From positions 1-35,247 of the forward strand of contig JAMBEQ010000097.1 in assembly GCA_024506175.1 (NCBI GenBank): a DNA stretch of 35,247 nucleotides, read 5' to 3'. The stretch is from Methylocystis sp. (GTDB lineage Bacteria; Pseudomonadota; Alphaproteobacteria; Rhizobiales; Beijerinckiaceae). Of the stretch, positions 15,964 through 25,315 are shown one piece after another (positions within the stretch are counted from its first letter, which is position 1; each line of letters begins with the position of its first letter). The notes under the pieces are model-generated. The model searched no databases, was not told where the DNA came from, and was given only the letters and a program-made list of their open reading frames with translations. The translations under genes and the position numbers were made by a program.

Positions 15964-17838
15964 CTAGCAGTCGCGCGCATGGAGCGCCTCGTGGCCTCGA
16001 TAAAGGCGGTTCAGGTCACGCACAAAGTCGTGCAGGCCTCTGTGCGGGGCGTGGTCGAGCAGCCCCCAGTCGAGCTCGCTCGCATAATCCCATTCGCGCG
16101 TCTGGCCGAATTCCTGCCCCATGAAAAGGAGCTTCTTGCCCGGGTGTCCCCACATGAAACCGTAATAGGCGCGCGCGCCGGCGAAGCGCCGCCATTCGTC
16201 TCCCGGCATCTTCGACACGATCGAGCCTTTCCCGTGCACGACCTCGTCGTGCGAGAGCGGCAACACGAAGTTTTCCGCGAAGGCGTAGAGCAGGCCGAAG
16301 GCCAGCTCATTGTGGCGCCATTTGCGATAGACCGGGTCAGACGACATGTAGCGCAGCGTGTCGTTCATCCAGCCCATGTTCCACTTGAAGCCGAAGCCTA
16401 GTCCGCTGGTGTAAACCGGGCGAGTGACGCCGGCCCAGGCGGTCGATTCCTCGGCGATGGTCATAGCGCCATGGCGCCGCTCATAGACGAGCGTATTGAA
16501 CCTTTGTAGAAAAGCGACGGCGTCGCGATTGTCGTTCGAGCCGTCGGGGTTCGGCGTCCATTCGCCCGGCGTTCTCGAGTAGTCGAGATAGAGCATGGAG
16601 GCGACGGCGTCGACGCGCAAAGCATCGATATGAAAGCGATCGAGCCAATAGAGCGCGTTGGCGATAAGGAAATTCGCCACTTCGCGCCTGCCGTAGTCGT
16701 AGATCGCCGTGTTCCAGTCTGGATGAAAGCCCCGTCGCGGGTCAGGATGCTCGTAAAGCGGGCCACCGTCGAATTGCGCGAGGCCATGTTCGTCGGTCGG
16801 GAAATGCGCGGGAACCCAATCGAGAACGACTCCGAGCCCCGCTTGATGCGCGCGATCGACGAAGCGTTTGAAGCCTTGCGCCTCGCCATGGCGTCGCGTC
16901 GGCGCGAAAAGGCCAATGGGCTGATATCCCCATGACGCGTCGAGCGGATGCTCGTTGATTGGCAGGAGCTCGATATGGGTGAAGCCCAAGCCAGCGACGT
17001 AGGGGATCAGCAGATCGGCGAGTTCATCATAGGTGAGAAAGCGCCCGCTTTCCCCCTTGCGCCAGGAGGGTAGATGCGCCTCGTAGATGGACATGGGCGC
17101 ACGGCGTGGGTCGCGCTCGGCGCGCGCGCGCATATGGCGCTCATCGCCCCACTCATAAGGAGCGTTTGAGGCAACGACCGAAGCGGTCGAAGGGCGCAGC
17201 TCCGCCTCAAAACCGAGCGGGTCGGCTTTCAGCGGCAGGAGGTTCCCGTGGCGGCCGACGATCTCATACTTATAGACCGCGCCGACGCCCACTCCGGGGA
17301 GGAAAATCTCCCAGATACCGCTATCGACGCGTTTGCGCATCTGAGCGCGCCGGCCGTCCCATTGGTTGAAGTCGCCGACGACGGAGACGCGCTTCGCATT
17401 CGGGGCCCAGACAGCGAAATTGGTTCCCTCGACCCCCGCGTGCGTGACGACCTGGGCGCCCAGGCGCTCGTATAGCTTCAGATGCGCGCCCTCGACGAGA
17501 AGATGGTCGTCCATCGCGCCGAGGAAAGGCGGGAAAGCGTAAGGATCGACGAAGCGCCACTGCGCTTCGCTGTTCGAGGCGGCGAGACGATAGGCGGCGC
17601 GGGCCTCGAGCGGGGTCAGCCCTTCGAAAAAACCGTCCGGATGGACGCGCTCGAGCGCCGCGACGCTTTCGCCTCGAGGCGTCTCGACGGCAACCCTCCC
17701 GGCGCCGGGAACGAAGGCGCGGATCGCGACGCCCTCCGCCGTCTGGTGCGGACCGAGCAGGGCGAAGGGATCGCCATGCCGGGCGGCGACGAGCGCCGCG
17801 ATCTCGCTGGGATCAGCCCGCCAGTTGGGTTTTTTCAT
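15964..17838 (-). CDS. glgB: 1,4-alpha-glucan branching enzyme GlgB, interrupted by an in-frame TAG at codon 625
   Basis: The first 624 codons encode the two N-terminal CBM48-like modules ([31 protein letters not shown]) and the GH13 catalytic domain with D410 ([10 protein letters not shown]), E463 ([10 protein letters not shown]) and D531 ([12 protein letters not shown]). The frame then meets TAG at 15964-15966 (ARDC-stop), yet continues in the same frame with REGFEW and a normal GlgB C-terminal beta domain to 15631. Read through, the protein would be about 735 residues, the usual length. Related enzymes typically read DCEPEGFEW here, so one G-to-T change (GAG to TAG) explains it. It could be a real nonsense mutation, a sequence error or a suppressed codon. 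The start at 17838 ([10 protein letters not shown]) is preferred over an in-frame ATG at 17922. It heads glgB-glgC-glgA-glgX/malQ. Confidence 0.88.
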   Translation of the reverse strand: MKKPNWRADPSEIAALVAARHGDPFALLGPHQTAEGVAIRAFVPGAGRVAVETPRGESVAALERVHPDGFFEGLTPLEARAAYRLAASNSEAQWRFVDPYAFPPFLGAMDDHLLVEGAHLKLYERLGAQVVTHAGVEGTNFAVWAPNAKRVSVVGDFNQWDGRRAQMRKRVDSGIWEIFLPGVGVGAVYKYEIVGRHGNLLPLKADPLGFEAELRPSTASVVASNAPYEWGDERHMRARAERDPRRAPMSIYEAHLPSWRKGESGRFLTYDELADLLIPYVAGLGFTHIELLPINEHPLDASWGYQPIGLFAPTRRHGEAQGFKRFVDRAHQAGLGVVLDWVPAHFPTDEHGLAQFDGGPLYEHPDPRRGFHPDWNTAIYDYGRREVANFLIANALYWLDRFHIDALRVDAVASMLYLDYSRTPGEWTPNPDGSNDNRDAVAFLQRFNTLVYERRHGAMTIAEESTAWAGVTRPVYTSGLGFGFKWNMGWMNDTLRYMSSDPVYRKWRHNELAFGLLYAFAENFVLPLSHDEVVHGKGSIVSKMPGDEWRRFAGARAYYGFMWGHPGKKLLFMGQEFGQTREWDYASELDWGLLDHAPHRGLHDFVRDLNRLYRGHEALHARDC

Positions 17839-17943
17839 AAGGCCCCGATGATCCGTTTTGCGGGTCTTCGGTATGATGGCCTCTCCGGCGGCGTTCGGAA
17901 AGGCGCGCGCGCGTAATTCCAACGCGAACGCTGGTTCGAATCC

Positions 17944-17981
17944 CTCCCCTTGAGGGGAGCGCGGCCCTGCTAAGCAGGGCC
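17944..17981 (-). terminator. Paired hairpins after the FKBP gene, likely terminator or palindromic element
   Basis: Two perfect hairpins stand side by side: CTCCCCT-tg-AGGGGAG (17944-17959) and GGCCCTGC-taa-GCAGGGCC (17963-17981). They lie within 45 bp past the FKBP stop and before glgB. No long T run follows, so termination would not be classically intrinsic. The CTCCCC arm recalls the repeats at 12796 and 26485. Confidence 0.5.
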
Positions 17982-17987
17982 GGGGGG

Positions 17988-18431
17988 TTACTTCACGCCC
18001 AGCAGCTCGACGTCGAAGATCAGCCAGGAGTTCGGGGGAATGGCGCCGCCCGCGCCGCGCGCGCCATAGCCGAGTTCCGGCGGGATGATCAGCGTGCGCT
18101 TGCCGCCGACCTTCATGGTCTCGACGCCCTCGTCCCAGCCCTTGATCACCTGGCCCATGCCGAGCGGAAATTCGAAGGGTTCGCCGCGGTCGCGCGAGCT
18201 GTCGAATTTCTTGCCCTTGGCGCCGTTCACATAAAGCCAGCCGGTGTAGTGAACGCTGACGGTCTGGCCGATCTTCGGCGAGGCGCCGGCGCCCGGCTTC
18301 ACGTCGATGTATTTCAGCCCGCTGGCCGTGAGCGTCGTTTCCGGCTCTGCGCGCACAGCGGCCGGCGCGAGCGCAACGCCCGCGGCGGCGGCGAAGATTG
18401 CGGCTGCGAAAGTTCTCGAGAAAATGCGCAT
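17988..18431 (-). CDS. Periplasmic FKBP-type peptidyl-prolyl cis-trans isomerase
   Basis: The protein has 147 residues. A signal peptide covers about 1-28 ([23 protein letters not shown]). A single FKBP domain fills the rest: [58 protein letters not shown] and [14 protein letters not shown]. The aromatic pocket residues of the family (Y, F, D, W, Y, F) are all visible, so it should be an active prolyl isomerase helping exported proteins fold. GGGAGGT sits 5 nt before the ATG. It begins 27 bp after the PfkB kinase stop on the same strand, so the two are probably co-transcribed, although I see no functional link. Confidence 0.93.
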   Translation of the reverse strand: MRIFSRTFAAAIFAAAAGVALAPAAVRAEPETTLTASGLKYIDVKPGAGASPKIGQTVSVHYTGWLYVNGAKGKKFDSSRDRGEPFEFPLGMGQVIKGWDEGVETMKVGGKRTLIIPPELGYGARGAGGAIPPNSWLIFDVELLGVK

Positions 18432-18458
18432 TCTTACCTCCCGGTTATTCCTGCGGCT

Positions 18459-19457
18459 TTACGCCACGAGACCATTGTCGCGGGCGAGCTGCAGCAGGTC
18501 CTTCTGAGGACGCGCGCCAACGTGCGAGATGATTTCAGCCGCGGCAAGCGCGCCGAGCGCCGCGCTGCGCTCGTGCGGCATTCCCCTGGCGTAGCCCGCG
18601 AGGAAGCCCGCCGCAAAGAGGTCGCCGGCGCCGGTCGTGTCCACCACTTCCTCCACCGGGAAGGCGGGCGCCGTGCGGAGCTGTCCCTCGCTCGAGACGA
18701 CGCAGCCCTTTTCCGAGCGGGTGACGACGCCGATGAGATTCTTTTCCGCACGCAAGGCGGCGAGGGCGGCGTCGATGTCGCCCGTCTCGTAAAGGGCGTG
18801 CAGCTCGCTTTCGTTGGCGAAGAGAATATCGACGATGCGGTCGCGGATCAGTGAGAGAAATTCGGCGCGATAGCGGTCGACGCAGAAAGAATCCGAGAGG
18901 CTCAACGCCACCTTTCGGCCATTGGCGCGGGAAACTTTGGCGGCGCGCAGAAAGGCCTGCTTGGCCCCCGGCGGGTCCCAGAGATAGCCCTCCATATAGA
19001 GGATCTTGGCCGACGCCACCGTCCCTTCGTCGATGTCCTCCGGCTGCAGCGCCTGGCAGGCGCCCAGGAATGTGTTCATGGTGCGCTGGCCGTCCGGCGT
19101 CACGAAGATGAGGCAGCGGGCGGTCGCGGCGCCATCGGCGGCGTGCGGCGTGTCGAAAGCGACGCCGGCCTTGCGAATGTCGTGGGTGAATTCGCGCCCC
19201 GCCGCGTCGTCCTTCACTTTGCCGACGAAGCCGGCTTTCCCGCCAAGGCTCGCGAGCCCCGCCATGGTGTTGGCCGCCGATCCGCCGGAGATGACCGTCG
19301 TCGGTCCCATCAGTTCATAGAGCTCGTCCGCGCGCTTCTCGTCGACGAGCGCCATGGAGCCCTTGATCAGACCGGCCTTGACGAGGACGTCGTCGTCGGC
19401 GCGGGAAAGAGTGTCGACGATGGCGTTGCCAATGCCGAGAACATCGAGAGTGGTCAT
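18459..19457 (-). CDS. PfkB family carbohydrate/adenosine kinase
   Basis: The protein has 332 residues with both PfkB signatures: an N-terminal glycine-rich GGSAANTMAGLASLGGKAGFVG and the C-terminal DTTGAGDLFAAGFL with catalytic D279 and the anion hole. The N-terminus (LGIGNAIVDTLSRADDDVL) and overall form resemble the adenosine-kinase-like group common in alphaproteobacteria, so adenosine, another nucleoside or a sugar could be the substrate; sequence alone cannot decide. It would phosphorylate the substrate with ATP in the cytoplasm. The ATG ends at 19457 with GGA about 10 nt upstream. It precedes the FKBP gene by 27 bp. Confidence 0.88.
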   Translation of the reverse strand: MTTLDVLGIGNAIVDTLSRADDDVLVKAGLIKGSMALVDEKRADELYELMGPTTVISGGSAANTMAGLASLGGKAGFVGKVKDDAAGREFTHDIRKAGVAFDTPHAADGAATARCLIFVTPDGQRTMNTFLGACQALQPEDIDEGTVASAKILYMEGYLWDPPGAKQAFLRAAKVSRANGRKVALSLSDSFCVDRYRAEFLSLIRDRIVDILFANESELHALYETGDIDAALAALRAEKNLIGVVTRSEKGCVVSSEGQLRTAPAFPVEEVVDTTGAGDLFAAGFLAGYARGMPHERSAALGALAAAEIISHVGARPQKDLLQLARDNGLVA

Positions 19458-19547
19458 GAAGCGATCCAGGTGAATGCGGCGCGGCTTTGTTTGGCGCGGT
19501 TATAGAGACAAGCGGGGATGTCCTATCATCCCGCATCTGAAATAAAC

Positions 19548-19575
19548 AGAGGCGCCAACCCTTGTCGGCGCCTCT
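19548..19575 (-). terminator. Intrinsic terminator after the outer-membrane barrel gene
   Basis: A 9-bp perfect stem, AGAGGCGCC against GGCGCCTCT, has a 10-nt loop. On the minus strand it is followed by a T-rich tract (GTTTATTT). It lies 22 bp past the stop at 19598. Confidence 0.75.
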
Positions 19576-19597
19576 TGCCATCGAGCGTATAGTGAGA

Positions 19598-20512
19598 TCA
19601 GTTCGCGGTGATGCGAAAGCCTACGCGCAGCTCGTGCGAGGTGACATCCTTCGACGCGACGCCGCCGCCAGCGGGCCAGGCGGGCAGGCTCGTAAATTTG
19701 CCGGCGTTGAGATAGCGGTAACCGACGTCGACCTTCAAATTGTCCGCGATGTCGTAGCTGACGCCGGCCATGAGATTCCAGGCGAATTGCCAGCTTTTCC
19801 TCTGCAACCAAGTATTCCAGTTCGTTGGGCCGAAGGGCAGCTGGATGGGGAAGGTCGTGCCGTTGACATAGATCCACTGAGGGACTTCGCCGCTTGGAAG
19901 CGTCAGATCCGGCGCCCAGAGCCCGCCGTCCGAGTTGCGAAAGTAGTTCAGGCTGGTCGATGCCTGATTATATGTCAGACCGAGGCCCGCGCCGACATAG
20001 GGCGTGAAGCCGTAGAGATGAAACAGGTCGACATAGGCGTTGGCCATGAAGCGCGTGCTGGTCAGCGTGGCCTTGGCGTATTGGGTGCAGGTGTTCGAGG
20101 GGTCGCCGAGTATGCCGACGGGAAGCTTCGTTACCGGATCATATAGCGGGATCGCCGCATAGGGACACCAAAGCTGGCCCACAGCCCCATTCCGCCGGAA
20201 CACGCTGCGATCCACCGTAACGTCGGCGCGAATCCACTCGTTGAACTGATAGCCGCCGCCGAGGCCGCCGGAGACGATGTCGCTCCAATTGAAATGATTT
20301 GCGAAATTGCCCGTGATCGCGGGCACGTCGATGTGCTGCCAGCCGACGTCGCCCCGCAGATACCAGTTCGAGCCCCATTCCACCGGCCCTTCCTCGATCG
20401 GCGGCGGCGGTTCGACGGCCGGGAAGTCCGCAGCTTGCGCGGCGGGCGCGAGGAGCGCGCCGAGAAGCACGGAAGCGATCGTCGCGGGGGCGCGCAGAAA
20501 CGGGCCAAACAT
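19598..20512 (-). CDS. Outer-membrane beta-barrel protein (OmpA/Omp25-like porin family)
   Basis: The protein has 304 residues. A signal peptide is clear (TIASVLLGALLAPAAQAADF, cleavage near residue 28), followed by a proline-rich linker (EPPPPIEE) and then alternating strands: WYLRGDVGWQHI, GGGYQFNEWIRADVTVD, ANAYVDLFHLYGFTPYVGAGLGLTYN, LMAGVSYDIADNLKVDVGYRYL, HELRVGFRI. This is the eight-strand barrel pattern of small alphaproteobacterial surface proteins. Two cysteines about 30 residues apart (LWCPYA, SNTCTQ) may form a disulfide in an external loop. The last residues are ITAN, not the usual aromatic end of a BAM signal. Its job is probably structural or envelope-stabilising. AAGGAAG precedes the ATG, and it has its own terminator. 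Confidence 0.82.
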   Translation of the reverse strand: MFGPFLRAPATIASVLLGALLAPAAQAADFPAVEPPPPIEEGPVEWGSNWYLRGDVGWQHIDVPAITGNFANHFNWSDIVSGGLGGGYQFNEWIRADVTVDRSVFRRNGAVGQLWCPYAAIPLYDPVTKLPVGILGDPSNTCTQYAKATLTSTRFMANAYVDLFHLYGFTPYVGAGLGLTYNQASTSLNYFRNSDGGLWAPDLTLPSGEVPQWIYVNGTTFPIQLPFGPTNWNTWLQRKSWQFAWNLMAGVSYDIADNLKVDVGYRYLNAGKFTSLPAWPAGGGVASKDVTSHELRVGFRITAN

Positions 20513-20633
20513 TGCTATCTTCCTTGATCGGCACCGGCCGCGGCTCGAGCGGCGCGGGAATGAAGGAAGAATGAGCGATTATGCTTAATGTCGACTTAAT
20601 CGGCGCAGATGGTTTCTATCTTCTTACGCGACA

Positions 20634-20657
20634 AAAAACGCCCGCGAGACCGCGGGC
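20634..20657 (-). terminator. Intrinsic terminator after the four-helix membrane protein gene
   Basis: The perfect stem GCCCGCG-agac-CGCGGGC (20640-20657) is followed on the minus strand by a run of six T (complement of AAAAAA at 20633-20638). It lies 26 bp past the stop at 20684 and upstream of the outer-membrane gene. Confidence 0.85.
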
Positions 20658-20683
20658 GCCGGATGTCTTCTCGCGTGGGCTTT

Positions 20684-21214
20684 TCAGAAGCTCACGGATG
20701 AAAGCACGATTTCGATCACCAGCACATAAAGCGACGCCGTCACGAAAGCCGGAATGGGACGCAGGTCCACATGCCGAAACAGGAAGGCGTACATGAAGAC
20801 CAGCCAGATGATGATCGGGAAGAGCAGGAAACGCGCAAGGCGGTCGGTTGGCAAAGGCGGCGGCAGGGCGACGCCGACAATGAGATGCATGACGATATAG
20901 GCCCCGGCCCCGATCGCGCCCATGATCGCCAGGGCGCTCAGCGTCTTGACGAATTTCTCTTCCTGCCTGAGCTGGCGAAGCAGGACGAAGGTCGCGCCGT
21001 AGAGGAAAGCGGCGGTGGCGAGCCCGTAGAAGATGCTCGCCGGCAGCGAATGGGCGAAATATTGCGCGCCAATTTGCAGCACCACATAGGCTGCGAGCGC
21101 GCCCTTCATCAGCTGCTCGGATTGCGGGAGCGAGAGCTGCGAGGCCTCGAGATTGAGCATCTTGAGGACGGTCCTCGGCGTCGGATCATTGATGAACGGA
21201 ATATTGAACGCCAT
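20684..21214 (-). CDS. Uncharacterised integral membrane protein, four predicted helices
   Basis: I do not recognise the family. The protein has 176 residues. A cytoplasmic or amphipathic lead (MAFNIPFINDPTPRTVLKML, ending near residue 35) is followed by about four hydrophobic segments: GALAAYVVLQIGAQYFA, SIFYGLATAAFLYGATFVLL, ALAIMGAIGAGAYIVMHLIVGVAL and LLFPIIIWLVFMYAFLF, with a further hydrophobic C-terminus (VTASLYVLVIEIVLSSV). The layout resembles Yip1-like or small DUF inner-membrane proteins, but no diagnostic motif is visible. I chose the ATG ending at 21214 because AAAGG precedes it; an in-frame codon at 21256 would add 14 atypical residues. It sits between the rhamnose genes and the barrel gene, with its own strong terminator. 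Confidence 0.75.
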   Translation of the reverse strand: MAFNIPFINDPTPRTVLKMLNLEASQLSLPQSEQLMKGALAAYVVLQIGAQYFAHSLPASIFYGLATAAFLYGATFVLLRQLRQEEKFVKTLSALAIMGAIGAGAYIVMHLIVGVALPPPLPTDRLARFLLFPIIIWLVFMYAFLFRHVDLRPIPAFVTASLYVLVIEIVLSSVSF

Positions 21215-21358
21215 GACCTTTTTCCCCCTGATCGCAGCGCCGGGCGGCGCCCACAAAAGTAAGCCGCGCGGTTGGCCTGAGACCTGCGCGCGACCGATTG
21301 GCGCCTCTCTAACATGCTTTTGCGTCAGCCGAAACGCGCTCGGTTCTGCCTCCGGTCC

Positions 21359-22810
21359 TCAGGGAAGGCGCGTCAGCCAGTCTTCGCGCGCGATGACTTC
21401 GACAATCCGGCGCGCCGCGTCGGCCCAGGAGACAATGAGCGCTTTGGCCGGGTCAACGGCTCGATCCCCCTTAAGAAAGGCGAAGATCGCCTGCGCCAGC
21501 GCTTCGGGGTCGTTGACCCGGAAGTAGATCGCGCCGTCCCGTCCGACTTCGCGGAAGACCGGGATGTCGCTGCAGATGACGGACCGTCCGCGCAGGGCCG
21601 CCTCGACGATCGGCAAGCCGAAGCCTTCGGCGTACGAGGGCAAGACTAGCGCGCGCACCTGGGCATAGAGATAAGAAAGCTCGCCGTCGTCGATATCATC
21701 GAACCAGAAGAGGCGCCGGTCGAATTCGCTGTGATTTCGGATCTCCTCGACAATGGCCTCCTCGAACCAGCCGCGCCTTCCGACGACGACCAGCCTCGCA
21801 TCGACGCCGGAGCGCCAGAGCCCGTCGAAGGCCTGCAACGCGACCCGATGGCCTTTGCGCGGCTCGATCGTTCCAACCATGAGGAACACCGGCGCGCCGC
21901 CGGCCACGGCCGCCGCGATCTTTGCCCGCGGCGTCAGCGTCGCCGGCGCCGCGAGATCGGCGCCACACTGGAACCACCCGATTTTCAGCTCCGGCCGGTG
22001 GGGCAGGCCGTTTGCGGCGACATATTCTGCGAGTTCCGCCGCCACGATACGCGAGATGGCGAGGAAGGCGTCGCTCTCGATGAGCGCCTTGCGCAGCCAG
22101 GCGCGATAACGCGGCACCGTCACCTCGTGACAGGCGTGCGGATAAACTTCGGGAATGAGGTCGAAAATACAGGAGACGATTTCCCCGCCTTCCGCCCGGA
22201 TGCGCTCGAAGATGGAGCGCGCGCCTTCAGGCGCGTTCGTTGAGCCGGGAACGGTCCGGGTGAGCTCCCCGAAGGCGTTCCAGCTGTCGGAAAGCATCAG
22301 GAAGCGGTCGCCTGGCTCAATGGAAACTTCCGTGTCGACGCCGGTCTCAGCGCCGCCGAGCGCGGCTGTAAAGGCGTTGGCTGTAAAGAGCCGTCCGCCC
22401 TCGCAGCGCACGGCGAGAGCAGGAATGTCGAAGGTGGCCCCGGAGTGGCAGGCGCGCACGACCTCCTTGACCACACGTTGGATGCCCGTGCCCGCGTCTC
22501 GCTTGATCGTGCCGGTCACGTCGATGAGCAGCCGTCGGGCTGGCAAGGACTGAAAAGCCCTCGCGGGCGTTGGCGCTGCCGCGGATGGCTGCGCCTGCCC
22601 TGCATTTCGCAGGAAAGGCTTGGCGATCGCCGCGCCGGCGTCGGCGAGCCGCTGCTCGATCGGCCGCAAAAAGCGATAGATGTCGCCCGAGAGGGAATAG
22701 GTCAGCCGATACCGCTCACGGGTGAGATGCAGCAGCTCCGCACGCAGCTGGTCGAGTTGGAATTCGAGGATGCGGATTCGCTCCTCGTCCCTGGAGCCTT
22801 GGTCGCTCAC
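21359..22810 (-). CDS. Glycosyltransferase family 4 protein, candidate D-rhamnosyl- or mannosyltransferase
   Basis: The protein has 483 residues. The N-terminal 35 residues look coiled-coil (ERIRILEFQLDQLRAELLHL). A GT-B fold follows: RLLIDVTGTIKRDAGTGIQR early, then EPRKGHRVALQAFDGLW, ARLVVVGRRGW and the C-terminal E-x7-E motif in SYAEGFGLPIVEAALRG. Retaining GT4 enzymes with this layout transfer mannose or rhamnose from a GDP-sugar. The start is GTG at 22808-22810, overlapping the rmd stop by 4 bp (GTGA), with AAAGG just upstream. Tight coupling to gmd and rmd suggests the donor is GDP-D-rhamnose; that is inference. The acceptor is unknown, probably a surface polysaccharide. Confidence 0.87.
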   Translation of the reverse strand: MSDQGSRDEERIRILEFQLDQLRAELLHLTRERYRLTYSLSGDIYRFLRPIEQRLADAGAAIAKPFLRNAGQAQPSAAAPTPARAFQSLPARRLLIDVTGTIKRDAGTGIQRVVKEVVRACHSGATFDIPALAVRCEGGRLFTANAFTAALGGAETGVDTEVSIEPGDRFLMLSDSWNAFGELTRTVPGSTNAPEGARSIFERIRAEGGEIVSCIFDLIPEVYPHACHEVTVPRYRAWLRKALIESDAFLAISRIVAAELAEYVAANGLPHRPELKIGWFQCGADLAAPATLTPRAKIAAAVAGGAPVFLMVGTIEPRKGHRVALQAFDGLWRSGVDARLVVVGRRGWFEEAIVEEIRNHSEFDRRLFWFDDIDDGELSYLYAQVRALVLPSYAEGFGLPIVEAALRGRSVICSDIPVFREVGRDGAIYFRVNDPEALAQAIFAFLKGDRAVDPAKALIVSWADAARRIVEVIAREDWLTRLP

Positions 22811-23790
22811 CCGCCGACCTTTGCAAAATCCGCGCGCCATTCATCGAGGAGCGCAGCCAGCATATCCCGCAGTGAGTGGCGTGGCGCCCAGCCGGTCGCC
22901 TGTCGCAGCTTCGAGGCGTCGCAAGCCACACTGGCGATGTCGGTCGCGGCGGGGCGGAGCAACTGGGGATCGACCTCGACCTCAAAGGGCACACGCGCCA
23001 TGGCGCGTAACTCGTCGAGCAGCGAGGCGATCGTGCGGGCCTCCCCGGAAGCGATATTGAACACTGCGATGCGCTCAGGGAGGTCTCGCGCATGGGCGAT
23101 CAGCCGCATGTAACCGTCGACCACGTCCCGCACGTCCAAAAAGTCCCGCGCCTTGGAGAGATCGCCGACCTTTATGCGGGGCTCCGCTTTCCCGGCTTCG
23201 ATCGCTGCGATCTGCGCCGCGAAAGACGAAAGCACGAAGCTCCGGCTTTTCTGGCCCGGCCCAGAATGGTTGACAGGGCGCGCGATGATCAACCGCGTCT
23301 CCGGCCCCGCCAGATCGGCGAGCGCGCTCTCGGCTGCGACCTTTGAGCGGCTGTACAGGTCCATCGGGCGCAGCCGCGCATCTTCGCTCAGGACGCCGTC
23401 GCGGAAGCTCGCGCCATAGGCGGCCGCGGTCGACGAAAACAGAATGACTGACTTCGGCGCATGGCGGGCGATCGCCGCGCCGAGGCCAAAGGTCCCGTGG
23501 AAATTCACCCGCCAGGTTTCCTCCGCCGCCTTGGCCGCCTGGCCGATCGAGGCCTGTCCCGCGAGATGGATCACCAGGTCTGGATGGAGGTCGGCGACGA
23601 GCCGGTCGATCGCCGCCTCGTCGCACAGATCGGCGGCAGCGGCTGCGAAAGCCGGGTGGGCCCCGGTTTCGCCGGGGCGCAGCAGCATGACGCGGGCGGC
23701 TTCTGGATAAGTCTCGGCAAGAGCATTCGCGAGGTGACCCCCGACGAAACCGGCGCCGCCAGTGAGTAAAACCCGTTCATAGGCCGCCAT
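22807..23790 (-). CDS. rmd: GDP-4-dehydro-6-deoxy-D-mannose reductase (Rmd-type SDR)
   Basis: The protein has 327 residues and is an extended SDR. The NAD(P) loop is LLTGGAGFVGGHLANAL, the catalytic serine region is ILFSSTAAAYG, and the YxxxK pair is in DLYSRSKVAAE. The C-terminus shows DVRDVVDGYMRL. It lacks the GHxGMVGSA start of GDP-fucose synthase (Fcl), which favours the one-step reductase making GDP-D-rhamnose. GDP-6-deoxy-D-talose formation is an alternative I cannot exclude. It begins 6 bp after the gmd stop and overlaps the transferase start by 4 bp. Confidence 0.85.
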   Translation of the reverse strand: MAAYERVLLTGGAGFVGGHLANALAETYPEAARVMLLRPGETGAHPAFAAAAADLCDEAAIDRLVADLHPDLVIHLAGQASIGQAAKAAEETWRVNFHGTFGLGAAIARHAPKSVILFSSTAAAYGASFRDGVLSEDARLRPMDLYSRSKVAAESALADLAGPETRLIIARPVNHSGPGQKSRSFVLSSFAAQIAAIEAGKAEPRIKVGDLSKARDFLDVRDVVDGYMRLIAHARDLPERIAVFNIASGEARTIASLLDELRAMARVPFEVEVDPQLLRPAATDIASVACDASKLRQATGWAPRHSLRDMLAALLDEWRADFAKVGG

Positions 23791-23796
23791 GTCGGT

Positions 23797-24861
<1,065 letters not shown>

Positions 24862-24908
24862 TCACGTCGAATCCTGCGAGCCAGAAGAAATCTCGCAAGC
24901 TCGCCGCT

Positions 24909-24936
24909 AAAAAGCCGCCGACCCGGGGCCGGCGGC
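24909..24936 (-). terminator. Intrinsic terminator after the YidB-family gene
   Basis: A GC-rich stem (GCCGCCG...CGGCGGC with inner CCC/GGG pairs) is followed on the minus strand by TTTTTAGC. It starts 23 bp past the stop at 24959, and the gmd promoter region lies beyond it. Confidence 0.75.
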
Positions 24937-24958
24937 GAATTGTCGATGCGAAGACGCC

Positions 24959-25315
24959 TCAGTAGCCGGACCTCTTGGTTGCCGCCGTCTCGGGCAGCTT
25001 GCCCCCCGGCGTCGCTTTGTCGATCGCGATCGGGAGATATTCGGCGAGAAGGTCGCGCGCCTTGTTGACGTCGACGCCGGCGTTCGCCGCTAGTTTCTTG
25101 ACATTCTCTATGCCGATAGCCTGGCCGACCTCGATGGCGTTGATCGCCTCGTTCTTGCCCGTGGAAACCCAGGAGTCGACCTGGCGCTTGAATCCGCCGT
25201 CCTTGAACTGCTGGACCACGGCCTCCAGGCCGCCCTGCTTCTCGATATAATCCTTAACGAGGCTGAGCGCTTCCGCGCCAACGGCGCCGCCGATAATTGC
25301 CTTGAGCCAGCTCAT
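24959..25315 (-). CDS. YidB family protein (DUF937)
   Basis: The protein has 118 residues. The family core is visible: LEAVVQQFKDGGFKRQVDSW, then the VDSWVSTGKNEAI motif, AIGIENVKKLAANAGVD and LLAEYLPIAIDKATPGGKLP. It is helical with no signal peptide, although the N-terminal LKAIIGGAVGAEAL is mildly hydrophobic. The function of YidB proteins is not established. It stands alone, with its own terminator, between gmd and the divergent yebC. Confidence 0.85.
   Translation of the reverse strand: MSWLKAIIGGAVGAEALSLVKDYIEKQGGLEAVVQQFKDGGFKRQVDSWVSTGKNEAINAIEVGQAIGIENVKKLAANAGVDVNKARDLLAEYLPIAIDKATPGGKLPETAATKRSGY

Noticed and set aside
15964-15966. Genome-wide reassignment of TAG or pyrrolysine insertion to explain the glgB codon
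   Set aside because: TAG serves as the normal stop of glgX-malQ (8609-8611) and of the TetR gene (3369-3371), so general recoding is not supported.
17930-17950. GGTTCGAATCCC resembles the T-arm of a tRNA gene
   Set aside because: The flanking bases do not form a 5-bp T stem, and no anticodon arm, D arm or acceptor stem can be built upstream. It is at most a tRNA fragment or chance.
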